Shown: positions 1 through 8,007, counted from the stretch's first letter. The stretch: 34,308 nt of DNA from Planctomycetota bacterium (GCA_024279865.1 JAJRRC010000036.1:1-34308); one strand, 5' to 3'. The notes: generated by a model from the sequence alone, not told the origin. Program-made: numbers and translations.

Positions 1-462
1 TCGTCCATGACGGTTCTCCTTAAAAAGGGGGAGCAATGATCATTCGCGGCCGCGCGACAAAGCCTAAGGTGTACCCGAACCCCAGCGATCGCGCAGATGA
101 CATAAAGGTCTTTTTATAGGCCGCTACATGCGTTTGCCCTGTCAAGCACAGGCTGCATACGCAGGCGACAGAGGGGAAAACACGGGATTCAGTCAAAAAG
201 TTCCTCTCAAGGCTCCTTGAATGAGAATGATTGCCAATAACATTTGCGAGCCATGTCCCTTTGTCTTTATACGTCAACCCCTTTTGCAACTCCAGAGCAG
301 GGTTGGGGGGTATTCACTGACTTCCAGAGGTGTCTTCCTTAATATGTTCAGAAGATGGGGCTTGGTGCTTTGAATCGCACACAATCGGGGCGTTCGCTCC
401 AGCTCACGTCTGGTCATATACTGTGCAGTTCGACCTCATGCTTAAAGAAGGTGTATTAAACC
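1..462. other. Upstream region with no convincing gene
   Basis: No gene is supported here. A short open frame from the left edge ends at a TGA at 37-39 and could be the tail of an upstream gene, but it is too short to identify. A minus-strand frame of 89 codons (20-289) has no recognisable family, no convincing ribosome binding site and an odd composition, so I do not call it. The usual yidC neighbours rpmH and rnpA are not visible. I found no signature of RNase P RNA, tmRNA, SRP RNA or a tRNA on either strand by eye. Confidence 0.5.
222..236. promoter_or_regulatory. Fur-box-like 7-1-7 sequence
   Basis: The 15-mer TGAGAATGATTGCCA matches the Fur 7-1-7 consensus (TGATAAT-N-ATTATCA) at 11 of 14 informative positions. 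It does not sit at a clear promoter: yidC begins more than 200 nt downstream and no iron gene is visible in the window. It could regulate something small or outside the window, or be chance. Confidence 0.2.
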
Positions 463-2628
463 GTGCGTATCCTTGTTCCTATTGTGGCTTTATTGATCGG
501 CGGCATCTTTGTGCTGTCCATGCTCCAGAATGCTCCCCAGCCCCCCAAAGCGGACCCGGCAGCAACCTCAACTCTCGCGGAGGACCCCCCTCCAACGCCA
601 GCGGAACCATCCTTGGTTCAACAGGTCGCCGAAGCAGCAGCCGTCGTCACGGCCGTGGTGTCTGACCAAGCACCGGTCGACTTGGGCCCCTTGCATGTGG
701 TCCCCGCAACTGAAGCAAAGACCAGCGCTATCGGTTCACTCGATCCTGAATCGGACTATCAACTTGAAGTGATACTTACCGGCTGGGGCGCGGGTGTTTA
801 TCGCATTGAATTGACCCACTACACCGTGGACGTGAACAGTGATGAGTTGTACACCCTTCAAAGCTTCTTTGAAGATCCCAGCCGTCAGGGTGTCTACTAC
901 TATCCCTTTGCAGCTAGGGCCATCAAGGTCAATGGCCAAACATTCACGCTCAGCGATCAACGCTGGCAGCTCGACCCCAATATGCCTGGCCGTTACACGT
1001 TGTCCTTGGCGAACGATCAAAACCAGCCCGTCGTCAAACTGGTACGTCATTACAAAGTCACCCAAGGCAAAGGCGCGTATCAACTGCTTTGTCAGCAGCG
1101 GGTGTTGAATCTATCGACTTCACCGTTGCAGGTGGTTTGGGAGCAATACGCTCAAACAGATGCGGCCGTGGATCGTTCTTCTTATCTGGGTGATCGAAGA
1201 ATGTTCATCACCGGCTACTTTGACCCAGACTATGAAGCCAACCGAAAAATTGTCTATGCCCAAAAAGGCTTCGTGACCCGCAAAGAAATCGTCGACCAAC
1301 TCGCTGAGAACCGCGATTTGGCCCGTCGCCATGCGCCTTTGACCGACTCGGCCTTTTGGCCCAACCCCAACACCCCTCAAAATTCTGAATTGGTCTGGGC
1401 AGCCGCGGTCAACCGCTATTTTGCAACGGTGATTTACCTTCCGGTTGACGCAGCCTCTGAAAACCAACCCGCCAAGGCCATTGCACTCAAGGGCCCCAAC
1501 AGTCTGTTCACCCAAGTTCAACCGATTCTCATCGGCTCTCCGCCTGCTAGCCGTGGCGACGAAGATCACAGTCAAATACTGCTAAGCCTCACCAGTAAAA
1601 CCATCAACATTGAACCCGGCCAAGAAGCGAATCTGGACTTGGGAATTTATGCAGGCCCACGTTTGAAGGAGGTTTTAACCACAGAGCCGTTTGAAACACT
1701 GGCCTTGTTTAAAATGCTTCGTTATGAACTGGGCTGCACTTTGTGTACGTTCCAATGGCTCGCTCATGGGCTTCTGGCCTTCTTGCGAATGCTTCATAAT
1801 CTAGTCGGCGACTGGGGCATTTCGATCATCGTTCTGGTGATGTGTGTGCGAGGAATTTTGCATCCGATCACCAAAAAATCTCAAATCAGCATGGCAAAAA
1901 TGGGCAAGCAGATGCAGTCCATTCAGCCTGAACTTGAAAAGATCAAAAAGAAGTATCCAGACGATCAGCAACGCTATCAGCAAGAGCAGATGAAGCTGTT
2001 CCGAGAAAAAGGAATCAACCCCGCGAACATGCTCGGGTGCGCCCCGATGCTGTTGCAGACACCGATCTGGATCGCGCTCTATGCCATGCTCTTTTATGCC
2101 ATCGAGCTTCGCCATCAGCCTGCTTTCTATGGCCTGTTTCAAGCCATCTCAGGCGGATCGTGGGCTTTCCTGGCAGACCTTTCCAAGCCGGACAACTTCA
2201 TTCGCTTTGCAGGTGAAGGTTACTCCTTTAAACTCATCTTCATCAATCTCCACATGACAGGCATCAACTTGCTGCCTTTGCTCATGGGCGTGATGTTCTA
2301 CTTCCAACAGAAGCTCACCACCCCGCCACCAGCCAATGAACAAGCGGCCCAACAGCAGAAAATTATGAAGTTCATGACCCTGCTCTTCCCGATCTTTCTC
2401 TACTCAGCACCCAGTGGCTTGACCCTCTACATCCTGTCATCCACCACCGCGGGCATCATTGATAGCTACTTCGTTCGAAAGCATATCAAAGAACAAGAAG
2501 CCGCTGGCGAACTCTTTAACGCCAAGCCCACCAAGCCCGGCGGTATCATGGAACGAATCCAAAAATCAATGGCAGCCAAAGTGGCTTCCATTGAAGCACA
2601 GAAAAAAAAATCCAAAAATAAAAAATGA
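463..2628 (+). CDS. yidC: Membrane protein insertase YidC
   Basis: YidC inserts and folds inner-membrane proteins, alone or with SecYEG. The 721-residue product begins with a hydrophobic signal-anchor (about residues 3-20), followed by a Pro/Ala-rich linker and a large periplasmic beta domain. The conserved five-helix insertase domain starts near residue 447 (VGDWGISIIVLVMCVRG), with the cytoplasmic hairpin rich in Lys/Gln (KKSQISMAKMGKQMQ and onward) and the segment NPANMLGCAPMLLQTPIWIALY. The C-terminus is basic (KKKSKNKK), as often seen in ribosome-binding YidC tails. The start is GTG at 463, preceded by AGAAGG at a spacing of 11. The stop overlaps the mnmE start by 4 nt (ATGA), indicating translational coupling. 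Length is larger than the Escherichia coli protein (548) but usual for Planctomycetota. Confidence 0.95.
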   Translation: MRILVPIVALLIGGIFVLSMLQNAPQPPKADPAATSTLAEDPPPTPAEPSLVQQVAEAAAVVTAVVSDQAPVDLGPLHVVPATEAKTSAIGSLDPESDYQLEVILTGWGAGVYRIELTHYTVDVNSDELYTLQSFFEDPSRQGVYYYPFAARAIKVNGQTFTLSDQRWQLDPNMPGRYTLSLANDQNQPVVKLVRHYKVTQGKGAYQLLCQQRVLNLSTSPLQVVWEQYAQTDAAVDRSSYLGDRRMFITGYFDPDYEANRKIVYAQKGFVTRKEIVDQLAENRDLARRHAPLTDSAFWPNPNTPQNSELVWAAAVNRYFATVIYLPVDAASENQPAKAIALKGPNSLFTQVQPILIGSPPASRGDEDHSQILLSLTSKTINIEPGQEANLDLGIYAGPRLKEVLTTEPFETLALFKMLRYELGCTLCTFQWLAHGLLAFLRMLHNLVGDWGISIIVLVMCVRGILHPITKKSQISMAKMGKQMQSIQPELEKIKKKYPDDQQRYQQEQMKLFREKGINPANMLGCAPMLLQTPIWIALYAMLFYAIELRHQPAFYGLFQAISGGSWAFLADLSKPDNFIRFAGEGYSFKLIFINLHMTGINLLPLLMGVMFYFQQKLTTPPPANEQAAQQQKIMKFMTLLFPIFLYSAPSGLTLYILSSTTAGIIDSYFVRKHIKEQEAAGELFNAKPTKPGGIMERIQKSMAAKVASIEAQKKKSKNKK

Positions 2629-4097
2629 TGATCGGCCACACTGACACCATCGTCGCTGTCAGCTCGCCGCCAGGACGAAGCCTGCGCGGATTGATCCGAA
2701 TCACCGGCCCACAAACCGTCAACATCCTCAAACAACTCACCCCCGGCCCCCCCGGAAGTGCCCTTGAAAATTCCCCCGAAAGAAAAAGCCCCTCCGGTCG
2801 GACCTCCAACACCCAAACAAGTTTGCTTGCGGCTACTTCAAATCCAAACACCTCAACGGCTGTCAATCCGTCTTGCGGCGACCTGCCTTTGCCGCCCCGC
2901 TATCTGACCGCCACCGCCATTGTCCATCGAGGATTTCGCTTGCCTTGCTTGGCAGCCTTTTTCCAAGGCCCCGCCAGCTACACCGGCCACGACATGGCAG
3001 AGCTACAAATACCGGGAAACCCAGCTCTCTTAGATCGCTTGGTCCATCAAATCCTCGGTCTTGGCGCTCGATCCGCTGAACCTGGGGAATTTACCTTTCG
3101 GGCCTATCTCAGTGGCAAGCTGGACCTCACCCAGGCTGAAGGCATTGCCGCCACCATCAACGCAACCTCTGAAGCCCAACTCCACGCAGCGACCCTGTTG
3201 CGTGAAGGGAAGCTCGGACACTTTGCCCAAGAAGCGGCTGAACACCTGGCAACCTCCCTGGCTCTCGTCGAAGCGGGCATCGACTTTACCGATCAAGATG
3301 ACGTGGTCCCCATTGGCCCAGACGATCTTTGGGACCGGCTTTCACAGGTCCATGGACAACTCGATACGTTACTTCGCAATAGCCGTCGCTGGGGAGCAGT
3401 GGAAGCCTTGCCTCGGGTGATTCTTGTCGGCGAACCTTCCAGCGGCAAAAGTACGCTCTTTAATGCCCTGCTCGGCGAAGACCGCGCCGTTACCAGCCCC
3501 ATCCCAGGCACCACCCGGGACCTGCTCACCGAACCCTTGGCACTGGAGCGCGATGATGGACAAACCATCGAGGTCATGCTCATTGACCTTGCGGGGCTGG
3601 ACAATCCTGTGGGCGCGTTGGACCATGCGATTCAAAAAACCACCCGCCAGGCCATTGAACAAGCCGATGTACTCATTCACCTTGGTCCTGTCGAACCTGC
3701 CCCGCATGTCATTCAAGTTGCTGCCAAAGCCGACATGCAACCCTCCCAAAGCCAAGCCACACCCCAAGGCTTACCTGTCAGCGCTCATACGGGACGAGGC
3801 ATCGATGAATTAAAAAAACGGATCACCCAGGCCGTCGGTAATCGTGGCGTGAGTATTCAAGCTCAGAAGCTCGCCTTGCAACCCCGCCATGAAGAAACCC
3901 TCCGCCAAGCTGCCGACCATCTGGATCAAGCCCAGCAATGGGTCCTGCCTCAGCAAGGCCAACGAACCCTTGATGACATGGAACTTATTGCATCTTCTTT
4001 GCGGTCAGCATTGAATGAACTGGGCGCCCTAGGCGGGCAGATGACCCCAGATGATGTCATTGGCCGAGTCTTTGCGACTTTTTGTGTGGGGAAATAA
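2625..4097 (+). CDS. mnmE: tRNA modification GTPase MnmE (TrmE)
   Basis: MnmE acts with MnmG to make the 5-(carboxymethyl)aminomethyl modification of wobble uridine in tRNA. The N-terminal folate-binding domain (TIVAVSSPPGRSLRGLIRITGP, later PASYTGHDMAELQIPGN) is followed by a helical region and an inserted G domain. The P-loop is GEPSSGKS (about residue 269), switch I is GTTRD, and G3 is DLAG. The terminal CVGK motif carries the conserved Cys. Two oddities stand out. First, residues about 39-85 form a Pro/Ser/Thr-rich insertion where the family is normally short, and it contains the C-rich repeat described at 2747-2782. Second, the G4 motif NKxD reads AKAD, so the Asn is lost. The start overlaps yidC by 4 nt. 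Length is 490, slightly longer than usual (about 455). Confidence 0.93.
   Translation: MMIGHTDTIVAVSSPPGRSLRGLIRITGPQTVNILKQLTPGPPGSALENSPERKSPSGRTSNTQTSLLAATSNPNTSTAVNPSCGDLPLPPRYLTATAIVHRGFRLPCLAAFFQGPASYTGHDMAELQIPGNPALLDRLVHQILGLGARSAEPGEFTFRAYLSGKLDLTQAEGIAATINATSEAQLHAATLLREGKLGHFAQEAAEHLATSLALVEAGIDFTDQDDVVPIGPDDLWDRLSQVHGQLDTLLRNSRRWGAVEALPRVILVGEPSSGKSTLFNALLGEDRAVTSPIPGTTRDLLTEPLALERDDGQTIEVMLIDLAGLDNPVGALDHAIQKTTRQAIEQADVLIHLGPVEPAPHVIQVAAKADMQPSQSQATPQGLPVSAHTGRGIDELKKRITQAVGNRGVSIQAQKLALQPRHEETLRQAADHLDQAQQWVLPQQGQRTLDDMELIASSLRSALNELGALGGQMTPDDVIGRVFATFCVGK
2747..2782. repeat. C-rich repeat (CCCCCGGAAGT family) inside mnmE
   Basis: The + strand reads CCCCCCCGGAAGT (2747-2759) and then CCCCCGAAAG (2773-2782). 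The same core recurs at 5211-5271, 22228-22253, 26378-26408 and 28435-28459. Here it is translated in-frame as part of the low-complexity insertion in the N-terminal domain of MnmE (PGPPGSALENSPERK). The second half-copy is degenerate. Confidence 0.6.
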
Positions 4098-4158
4098 TGT
4101 GGCTGCCAAACACCCTCTTGTGGTGTCTTTGCACGACGGTTGCTAAACTTGATCGCCC

Positions 4159-4653
4159 ATGGCTAAATCAAAAAAGAAAAAAGACGCTGCCAGCCACACC
4201 CCCCGCATCACCAATCGGCGGGCTAGGCACGACTACCATGTCCTAGACTCCATGGAAGTCGGCATCATACTGCGCGGCAGCGAAGTCAAAGCCATCCGTG
4301 AAGGCAAAGTCCAACTCACCGAAGGCTTCGCCCGAGTCGATCCCAATCGCATGGAACTCTACCTCTACAACGTCGACATCTCGCCCTATAGCCACGCCAG
4401 CGGAGCCAACAGCCACGAACGACTCTCCATTCGCAAACTGCTCGCCCGCAAACGCCAAATTCGAAAATTACTCCTTGAATCCGAAGACCGAGGCATCACC
4501 CTCATCCCGCTGACCCTCTACTTCGTACGAGGACTCGTTAAAATCGAACTGGGCATCTGCAAAGGCAAACACCAGCAAGACAAACGTCAAGACCTGCGTA
4601 AAAAAGAAACCGACCGGGACATTCAACGTGCCATGACACGCAAGCACCTTTAG
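4159..4653 (+). CDS. smpB: SsrA-binding protein SmpB
   Basis: SmpB binds tmRNA and delivers it to stalled ribosomes for trans-translation. The 164-residue product shows the family pattern: NRRARHDYHVLDSMEVGIIL, GSEVKAIREGKVQL, an oligonucleotide-binding-fold core with YLYNVDISPYSHA, and the basic C-terminal tail GICKGKHQQDKRQDLRKKE ending in RAMTRKHL. The tail is the part that enters the decoding site. Length is normal. The ATG at 4159 is the first in-frame start and gives the usual Lys-rich N-terminus (MAKSKKKKDA). No strong Shine-Dalgarno sequence precedes it. It follows mnmE by 61 nt on the same strand. No tmRNA gene is visible in the window. Confidence 0.95.
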   Translation: MAKSKKKKDAASHTPRITNRRARHDYHVLDSMEVGIILRGSEVKAIREGKVQLTEGFARVDPNRMELYLYNVDISPYSHASGANSHERLSIRKLLARKRQIRKLLLESEDRGITLIPLTLYFVRGLVKIELGICKGKHQQDKRQDLRKKETDRDIQRAMTRKHL

Positions 4654-4714
4654 GCCTTGCTTGTATCACCATGCACAAAGCATCAGGCTTAAGACTTACA
4701 GAACGTGGCACGCT

Positions 4715-5170
4715 CTAATCAACCTTGATCTTCACCACCACCTTGGTCACCGCGCTCGGCGATCCCTCAGCAAGACTAGGCATGTGCGCGTCGTGTGGAA
4801 ACAGCAACACAAACCGCCCCTTGGACAAAGTTATCAAATCCCCCTCATCGCTATCTAAAAACATGACATCAGACTCATCGCTATACACTTCGGTCACGCA
4901 CATCGCATTAACATCGCCGACCCCAATCAACTCGCGACCCGCAACGAGAAACTGAATGTCAATATGCTTCCGATGAGCTTCCCACTTGCCTTGCTCACGG
5001 GGTTTGGTCTCATATCGCTGGACCATGGCAAAAATTTCGTCGCCACGAATCTCGACCTTTCCGTCAGGCATGGTAGAAAAATCCGTTTTACCAAGGTATT
5101 CAAATGCCGTGGCAATGCGTTCACCCATCCCCGCGTAATTCTCTGCATTTTCCAGGCAATCCACAATCAT
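4715..5170 (-). CDS. YhcH/YjgK/YiaL family protein (DUF386)
   Basis: This family of cupin-fold proteins includes EbgC and YhcH. Members sit in sugar or sialic-acid catabolic operons and are thought to act as sugar anomerases or isomerases. Recognisable segments are GKVEIRGDEIFAMVQRYETKP, EAHRKHIDIQFLVAGRE, and FVLLFPHDAHMPSLA with VTKVVVKIKV at the end; the His/Glu residues are the likely metal ligands of the cupin pocket. I chose the ATG at 5170 because GAAAGG lies about 8 nt upstream and it gives 151 residues, the usual family length. An ATG 33 nt further upstream lacks a ribosome binding site. It lies downstream of the AraC-type gene on the same strand with about 80 nt between, so the two may be co-transcribed. 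The substrate cannot be assigned. Confidence 0.85.
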   Translation of the reverse strand: MIVDCLENAENYAGMGERIATAFEYLGKTDFSTMPDGKVEIRGDEIFAMVQRYETKPREQGKWEAHRKHIDIQFLVAGRELIGVGDVNAMCVTEVYSDESDVMFLDSDEGDLITLSKGRFVLLFPHDAHMPSLAEGSPSAVTKVVVKIKVD

Positions 5171-5210
5171 ACAAAAACCTTTCTTTGAAGTCTTACAAAA
5201 CACCCACCGT

Positions 5211-5271
5211 GGGGCATCACCATTATGCCAACTTCCGGGGGGCCATCACCATTATGCCAATTTTCGGGGGG
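5211..5271. repeat. Two tandem 28-29 bp units with the C/G-rich repeat core
   Basis: Two near-identical units lie head to tail on the + strand: GGGGCATCACCATTATGCCA followed by ACTTCCGG (5211-5238), and GGGGCCATCACCATTATGCC followed by AATTTTCGG (5239-5267), then GGGG. The ACTTCCGGGGGG core (5231-5242) is the reverse complement of the CCCCCGGAAGT motif found in mnmE and in the microcompartment locus. The array starts beyond the AraC stop codon and runs into the last codons of that gene, so the encoded C-terminal residues SPRKLA come from repeat sequence. Confidence 0.7.
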
Positions 5272-6079
5272 ACTTGCCTGTATGGCGTTTGAAAACGCGG
5301 CTGAAGTACAAGGGGTCTGCGTAACCGACAAGCCTGGCGACTTTCGCAATGGGCAGCGAGCTTTGTTGTAATAACTGGATGGCTTTACAGATGCGAACTT
5401 CGGTGAGATATTGGACGGGTGTTTGGCCTGTTCTTGTTTTAAACGCGCGATAAAAATAACCTTCGCTAAAACCGATACGGGCAGCGAGTTCTGTCATGGA
5501 AATCGGCCTAGCATATTCGTGATCCAGATAAATGGCAATGTCGTCGATGAGGTCGCCGGTGGAAGATTGTTCTTTGGCAAGACGAAAAATCCGAGAGACC
5601 ATCGTACAAATCAGGCCATCAAGTTCAGGCCCGATGTCCGCATAGCCACACAGTGAAAGATTCCACACCTGCTCTGCAAGTAGATACAGTTGTTCGCTGG
5701 CCACATGGATCAACTGCTCGGTGGGCAGTGAATCTAACAGCGTTCCAGCAAGCCCGACCCACAAGGCATCAAGAAGGCCTGAGCTTTGTTCTGCATGGGG
5801 GAAACCAGGCGGAATCAGCACCGCCCGATTGGGATTAAGGTTAATAGGTGTGGGGGAATCCAGCACCCCTTGCCCGTGAAAGATAAACGTTAATTCCCAG
5901 AAATCATGATCGCCCAGCGGGCTGTTTTTGCGTGGCCCGCGATAGCGTTGAATGTAGAGCGGACTTAGCTGACGAGAACGCCTAGCGGGTGCGACACGCC
6001 CCCACAGCCGATCAGGCAGCAGAGCCGGCAGGACAATGGGAGAACGACCCTTTTTGTTCATAATGTCATAATAATCCAT
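5252..6079 (-). CDS. AraC-family transcriptional regulator
   Basis: The 275-residue protein has an N-terminal cupin-like sugar-sensing domain (HDFWELTFIFHGQGVL, LNPNRAVLIPPGFPHAEQ) and a C-terminal pair of helix-turn-helix motifs. The first is PISMTELAARIGFSEGYFYRAFK and the second SLPIAKVARLVGYADPLYFSRVFKRHTGKSP. This layout is typical of AraC/XylS activators of sugar catabolism. The start at 6079 has no clear Shine-Dalgarno sequence; an in-frame ATG at 6061 is an alternative. It is divergent from the SDR gene at 6163 across an AT-rich region with three direct GTCAT-type repeats, so it probably controls that gene and perhaps itself. The last six residues lie in the C/G-rich repeat, suggesting the original C-terminus was replaced. 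The effector is unknown; a deoxysugar is a reasonable guess from context. Confidence 0.9.
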   Translation of the reverse strand: MDYYDIMNKKGRSPIVLPALLPDRLWGRVAPARRSRQLSPLYIQRYRGPRKNSPLGDHDFWELTFIFHGQGVLDSPTPINLNPNRAVLIPPGFPHAEQSSGLLDALWVGLAGTLLDSLPTEQLIHVASEQLYLLAEQVWNLSLCGYADIGPELDGLICTMVSRIFRLAKEQSSTGDLIDDIAIYLDHEYARPISMTELAARIGFSEGYFYRAFKTRTGQTPVQYLTEVRICKAIQLLQQSSLPIAKVARLVGYADPLYFSRVFKRHTGKSPRKLA

Positions 6080-6150
6080 ATTTAAAATAAAATAAAGTCA
6101 TTATTACAAGATAAATTTACACTATGATTATTTTCTTAGTCATAATTAAC
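6065..6150. promoter_or_regulatory. Divergent AraC/SDR control region with three direct repeats
   Basis: Three similar elements lie in one orientation: GTCATAATAAT (6065-6075), GTCATTATTAC (6097-6107) and GTCATAATTAAC (6139-6150). Their spacings are 32 and 42 nt, close to three and four helical turns. AraC-family proteins commonly bind direct repeats on one DNA face. A TATGAT -10-like hexamer for the + strand lies at 6123-6128 without a good -35, as expected for an activator-dependent promoter. Confidence 0.4.
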
Positions 6151-6162
6151 ACAAGGAACGCC

Positions 6163-6924
6163 ATGGCTCATCAACCACAAATCGTCATCATCACAGGGGG
6201 AGCGAGGGGAATTGGATTTGGCATTGGCCAATGCTTTGCCCAGCGTGGCGCATCGCTGATCATTGCGGACATCAACCTTGAGGCAGCTCAGAAAGCGGCC
6301 GCCAAGCTCAATACCGAGGGAGCCAAGGGTTCAATTGGGGTGGTCTGTGATGTCTCGGATCGTCAGAGTGTTGAGGCGATGGCGGGTCAGGCGGTGGCAC
6401 ATTTTGGCTGCATTGATGTTTTGATTAACAACGCAGGCATTTGTCCTTTTATTGACATTATGGAGATCACGCCCAAGCAATGGCAACGAACGCTGGACAT
6501 TAATTTAACGGGTTCTTTTCATTGCACGCAGGTGGTGGCGGGCAAGATGCTTGAGCTTGGGACGAAGGGTCGCATTGTTTTTATCACCTCGTTAAGTGAA
6601 AATTTTACCGGCCCCTCGCAGGGTGACTACGCAGCCTCCAAGTCGGGGGCACGAATGCTCATGCGGTCATTTTCAACACGTCTTGGACGTGAAGGCATTC
6701 GGTGCAACGCGGTTGCACCGGGCATGATCCTGACCGATATGACAAAGCATCATTGGGGAAAACCCGAGCCTGCGAAAATGATCGAAAACCGCTGCCCCGA
6801 AGGACGCATTGGAACCCCTGTGGACATCGGGCGAGCCTGTGTGTATTTAACTTCTGATGAAGCTGAATATGTGAACGGCATCACGCTGACCGTCGATGGT
6901 GGCTACACCATCGGGACCGGTTAA
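6163..6924 (+). CDS. Short-chain dehydrogenase/reductase (SDR), classical type
   Basis: This is an NAD(P)-dependent oxidoreductase of the classical SDR family with 253 residues, the normal length. It shows the Rossmann motif TGGARGIG near the N-terminus, the NNAG motif, the catalytic Ser in FITSLSE, and YAASK (Tyr and Lys of the active site). The C-terminal GITLTVDGGYTIG is also typical. I chose the ATG at 6163 because AAGGA precedes it by about 6 nt and it gives a standard N-terminus; an upstream in-frame ATG at 6124 overlaps the promoter region. Placement next to an AraC regulator and sugar genes suggests a sugar dehydrogenase (for example of the L-fucose or L-rhamnose dehydrogenase group), but the substrate cannot be read from the sequence. 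A terminator follows at 6949. Confidence 0.88.
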   Translation: MAHQPQIVIITGGARGIGFGIGQCFAQRGASLIIADINLEAAQKAAAKLNTEGAKGSIGVVCDVSDRQSVEAMAGQAVAHFGCIDVLINNAGICPFIDIMEITPKQWQRTLDINLTGSFHCTQVVAGKMLELGTKGRIVFITSLSENFTGPSQGDYAASKSGARMLMRSFSTRLGREGIRCNAVAPGMILTDMTKHHWGKPEPAKMIENRCPEGRIGTPVDIGRACVYLTSDEAEYVNGITLTVDGGYTIGTG

Positions 6925-6948
6925 TTATTCTTTTTGGCCTTGGCCTTG

Positions 6949-6970
6949 ATCTCCGCTTGAGATTTTTTTT
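6949..6970 (+). terminator. Rho-independent terminator after the SDR gene
   Basis: ATCTC (6949-6953), loop CGCTT, GAGAT (6959-6963), then an uninterrupted T tract to 6970. It lies 25 nt after the SDR stop codon and separates that transcript from the next gene set. Confidence 0.75.
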
Positions 6971-6987
6971 AGTTTAGAAACCACATA

Positions 6988-7200
6988 ATGGCAATGCAAA
7001 AAAATAAAAGAACCTTTTACGAAGAGAATGGCTATCTGATTGTTCGTGGTGCTGGCCAAGACAAGGAACTTCAGAATCTGGCCGATGAATTAGACTCACT
7101 CTAGGGCTTTGTGAAATTCGGGCAGTATCACATTTCTTATTTGTGCGAAGGCAATCATGTCTCGCGGGTGATTTTCGAATATGGTGGTTCAAGCTCATCA
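6988..7200 (+). pseudogene. Remnant of a phytanoyl-CoA dioxygenase (PhyH) family gene
   Basis: The frame from the ATG at 6988 encodes a 38-residue peptide containing RTFYEENGYLIVRG and ELQNLADELDSL, then stops at a TAG at 7102-7104. This resembles the N-terminus of PhyH-family Fe(II)/2-oxoglutarate oxygenases, which begin with an FY-x-ENGY-LVV segment followed by an ELQ-x-L-x-x-ELD helix. The same frame stays open after the stop and includes HVSRVIFEYGG, which may be a further scrap. The HxD iron-binding core and the rest of the usual 250-300 residues are absent. I read it as a decayed, internally deleted gene. Planctomycetes carry many PhyH paralogues, often beside sugar dehydrogenases. The assignment rests on a short match. 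Confidence 0.5.
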
Positions 7201-7233
7201 AAACCACAAACCCAACAGCACAGGAGGTGCTCT

Positions 7234-8007
7234 ATGATTGGCATTGATTTATCAGGACATCTGGCTTTGGTCACCGGCGCGACCGGCGATCTTGGCCGCA
7301 AACTGGTCATGACCCTGGCGCAATGTGGCGCTGACGTGGTGGTGCATTACCATCAAAACCAAGCCAAGGCTCAACAACTTGTTGAACAAACCACTTCGCT
7401 GGGCCGCAAAGCGATTGCGGTACAGGCAGACATTTCGGATCAAATTTCAATCCAAGCAATGCAGCAACAAGTTGCCGAGTTAAGTGGCGATCCTGATATT
7501 GTGGTCACCAATGCCGTCACGCAGTATGAACCGCACACGCCTGTTCTGGATCAATCTCTTGCTGATTATGAAAGTCAGTTTAAAACCTGCGTTCTGCAAA
7601 ATGTGCTGATGGCTCAAGCCTTTGTTCCCGCCATGCAGACCCGCCGATGGGGGCGGTTTATTGGCATGAACACTGAATGCACGATGCAATGTGACCCCAC
7701 GCAATCGGCTTATGTATCGGGTAAAGGTGGCATGGATCGACTGCTTCGCGTGCTGGCCAAAGAAGTCGGACCTCACAATATTACCGTCAACCAGGTCGCC
7801 CCAGGCTGGACCATCAGCGATCGGTATCGCAAAGAGGGCAACGCAAAGGACCCTGCACCGGGCTACACTGAAAGCTTGCCTTTAAAACGTCGTGCTGAAG
7901 ATCAGGACATCGCCAATGCGGCGGTTTTTTTGGCGTCTGATCTGGCAAAATCAATCACAGGCGTCTACCTACCTGTCTGTTCTGGCAATGTCATGCCTGG
8001 CGTTTAG
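7234..8007 (+). CDS. Short-chain dehydrogenase/reductase with divergent active site
   Basis: This 257-residue SDR has TGATGDLG for the cofactor and YVSGK for the Tyr/Lys pair, followed by ITVNQVAPGWT and a C-terminal SITGVYLPVCSG. The ATG at 7234 is supported by AGGAGG 6 nt upstream; the longer in-frame start at 7111 lies in the PhyH remnant. Two motifs are atypical: NNAG is VTNAV, and the position 13 residues before the catalytic Tyr, normally Ser, is Thr within MNTECTMQ. It may still be an oxidoreductase, since Thr can sometimes replace Ser, or it may have shifted activity. It is convergent with the sugar isomerase at 8020, with 12 nt between the stops. Confidence 0.85.
   Translation: MIGIDLSGHLALVTGATGDLGRKLVMTLAQCGADVVVHYHQNQAKAQQLVEQTTSLGRKAIAVQADISDQISIQAMQQQVAELSGDPDIVVTNAVTQYEPHTPVLDQSLADYESQFKTCVLQNVLMAQAFVPAMQTRRWGRFIGMNTECTMQCDPTQSAYVSGKGGMDRLLRVLAKEVGPHNITVNQVAPGWTISDRYRKEGNAKDPAPGYTESLPLKRRAEDQDIANAAVFLASDLAKSITGVYLPVCSGNVMPGV

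Noticed and set aside
20-289. 89-codon minus-strand frame at the left edge
   Set aside because: No family likeness, no ribosome binding site and unusual composition.
4110-4130. Hairpin ACACC/GGTGT as terminator of mnmE
   Set aside because: A 5-bp stem and only a CTTT tail; too weak to call.
5211-5271. CRISPR-like tandem repeats
   Set aside because: Only two units without variable spacers, and no cas genes nearby.
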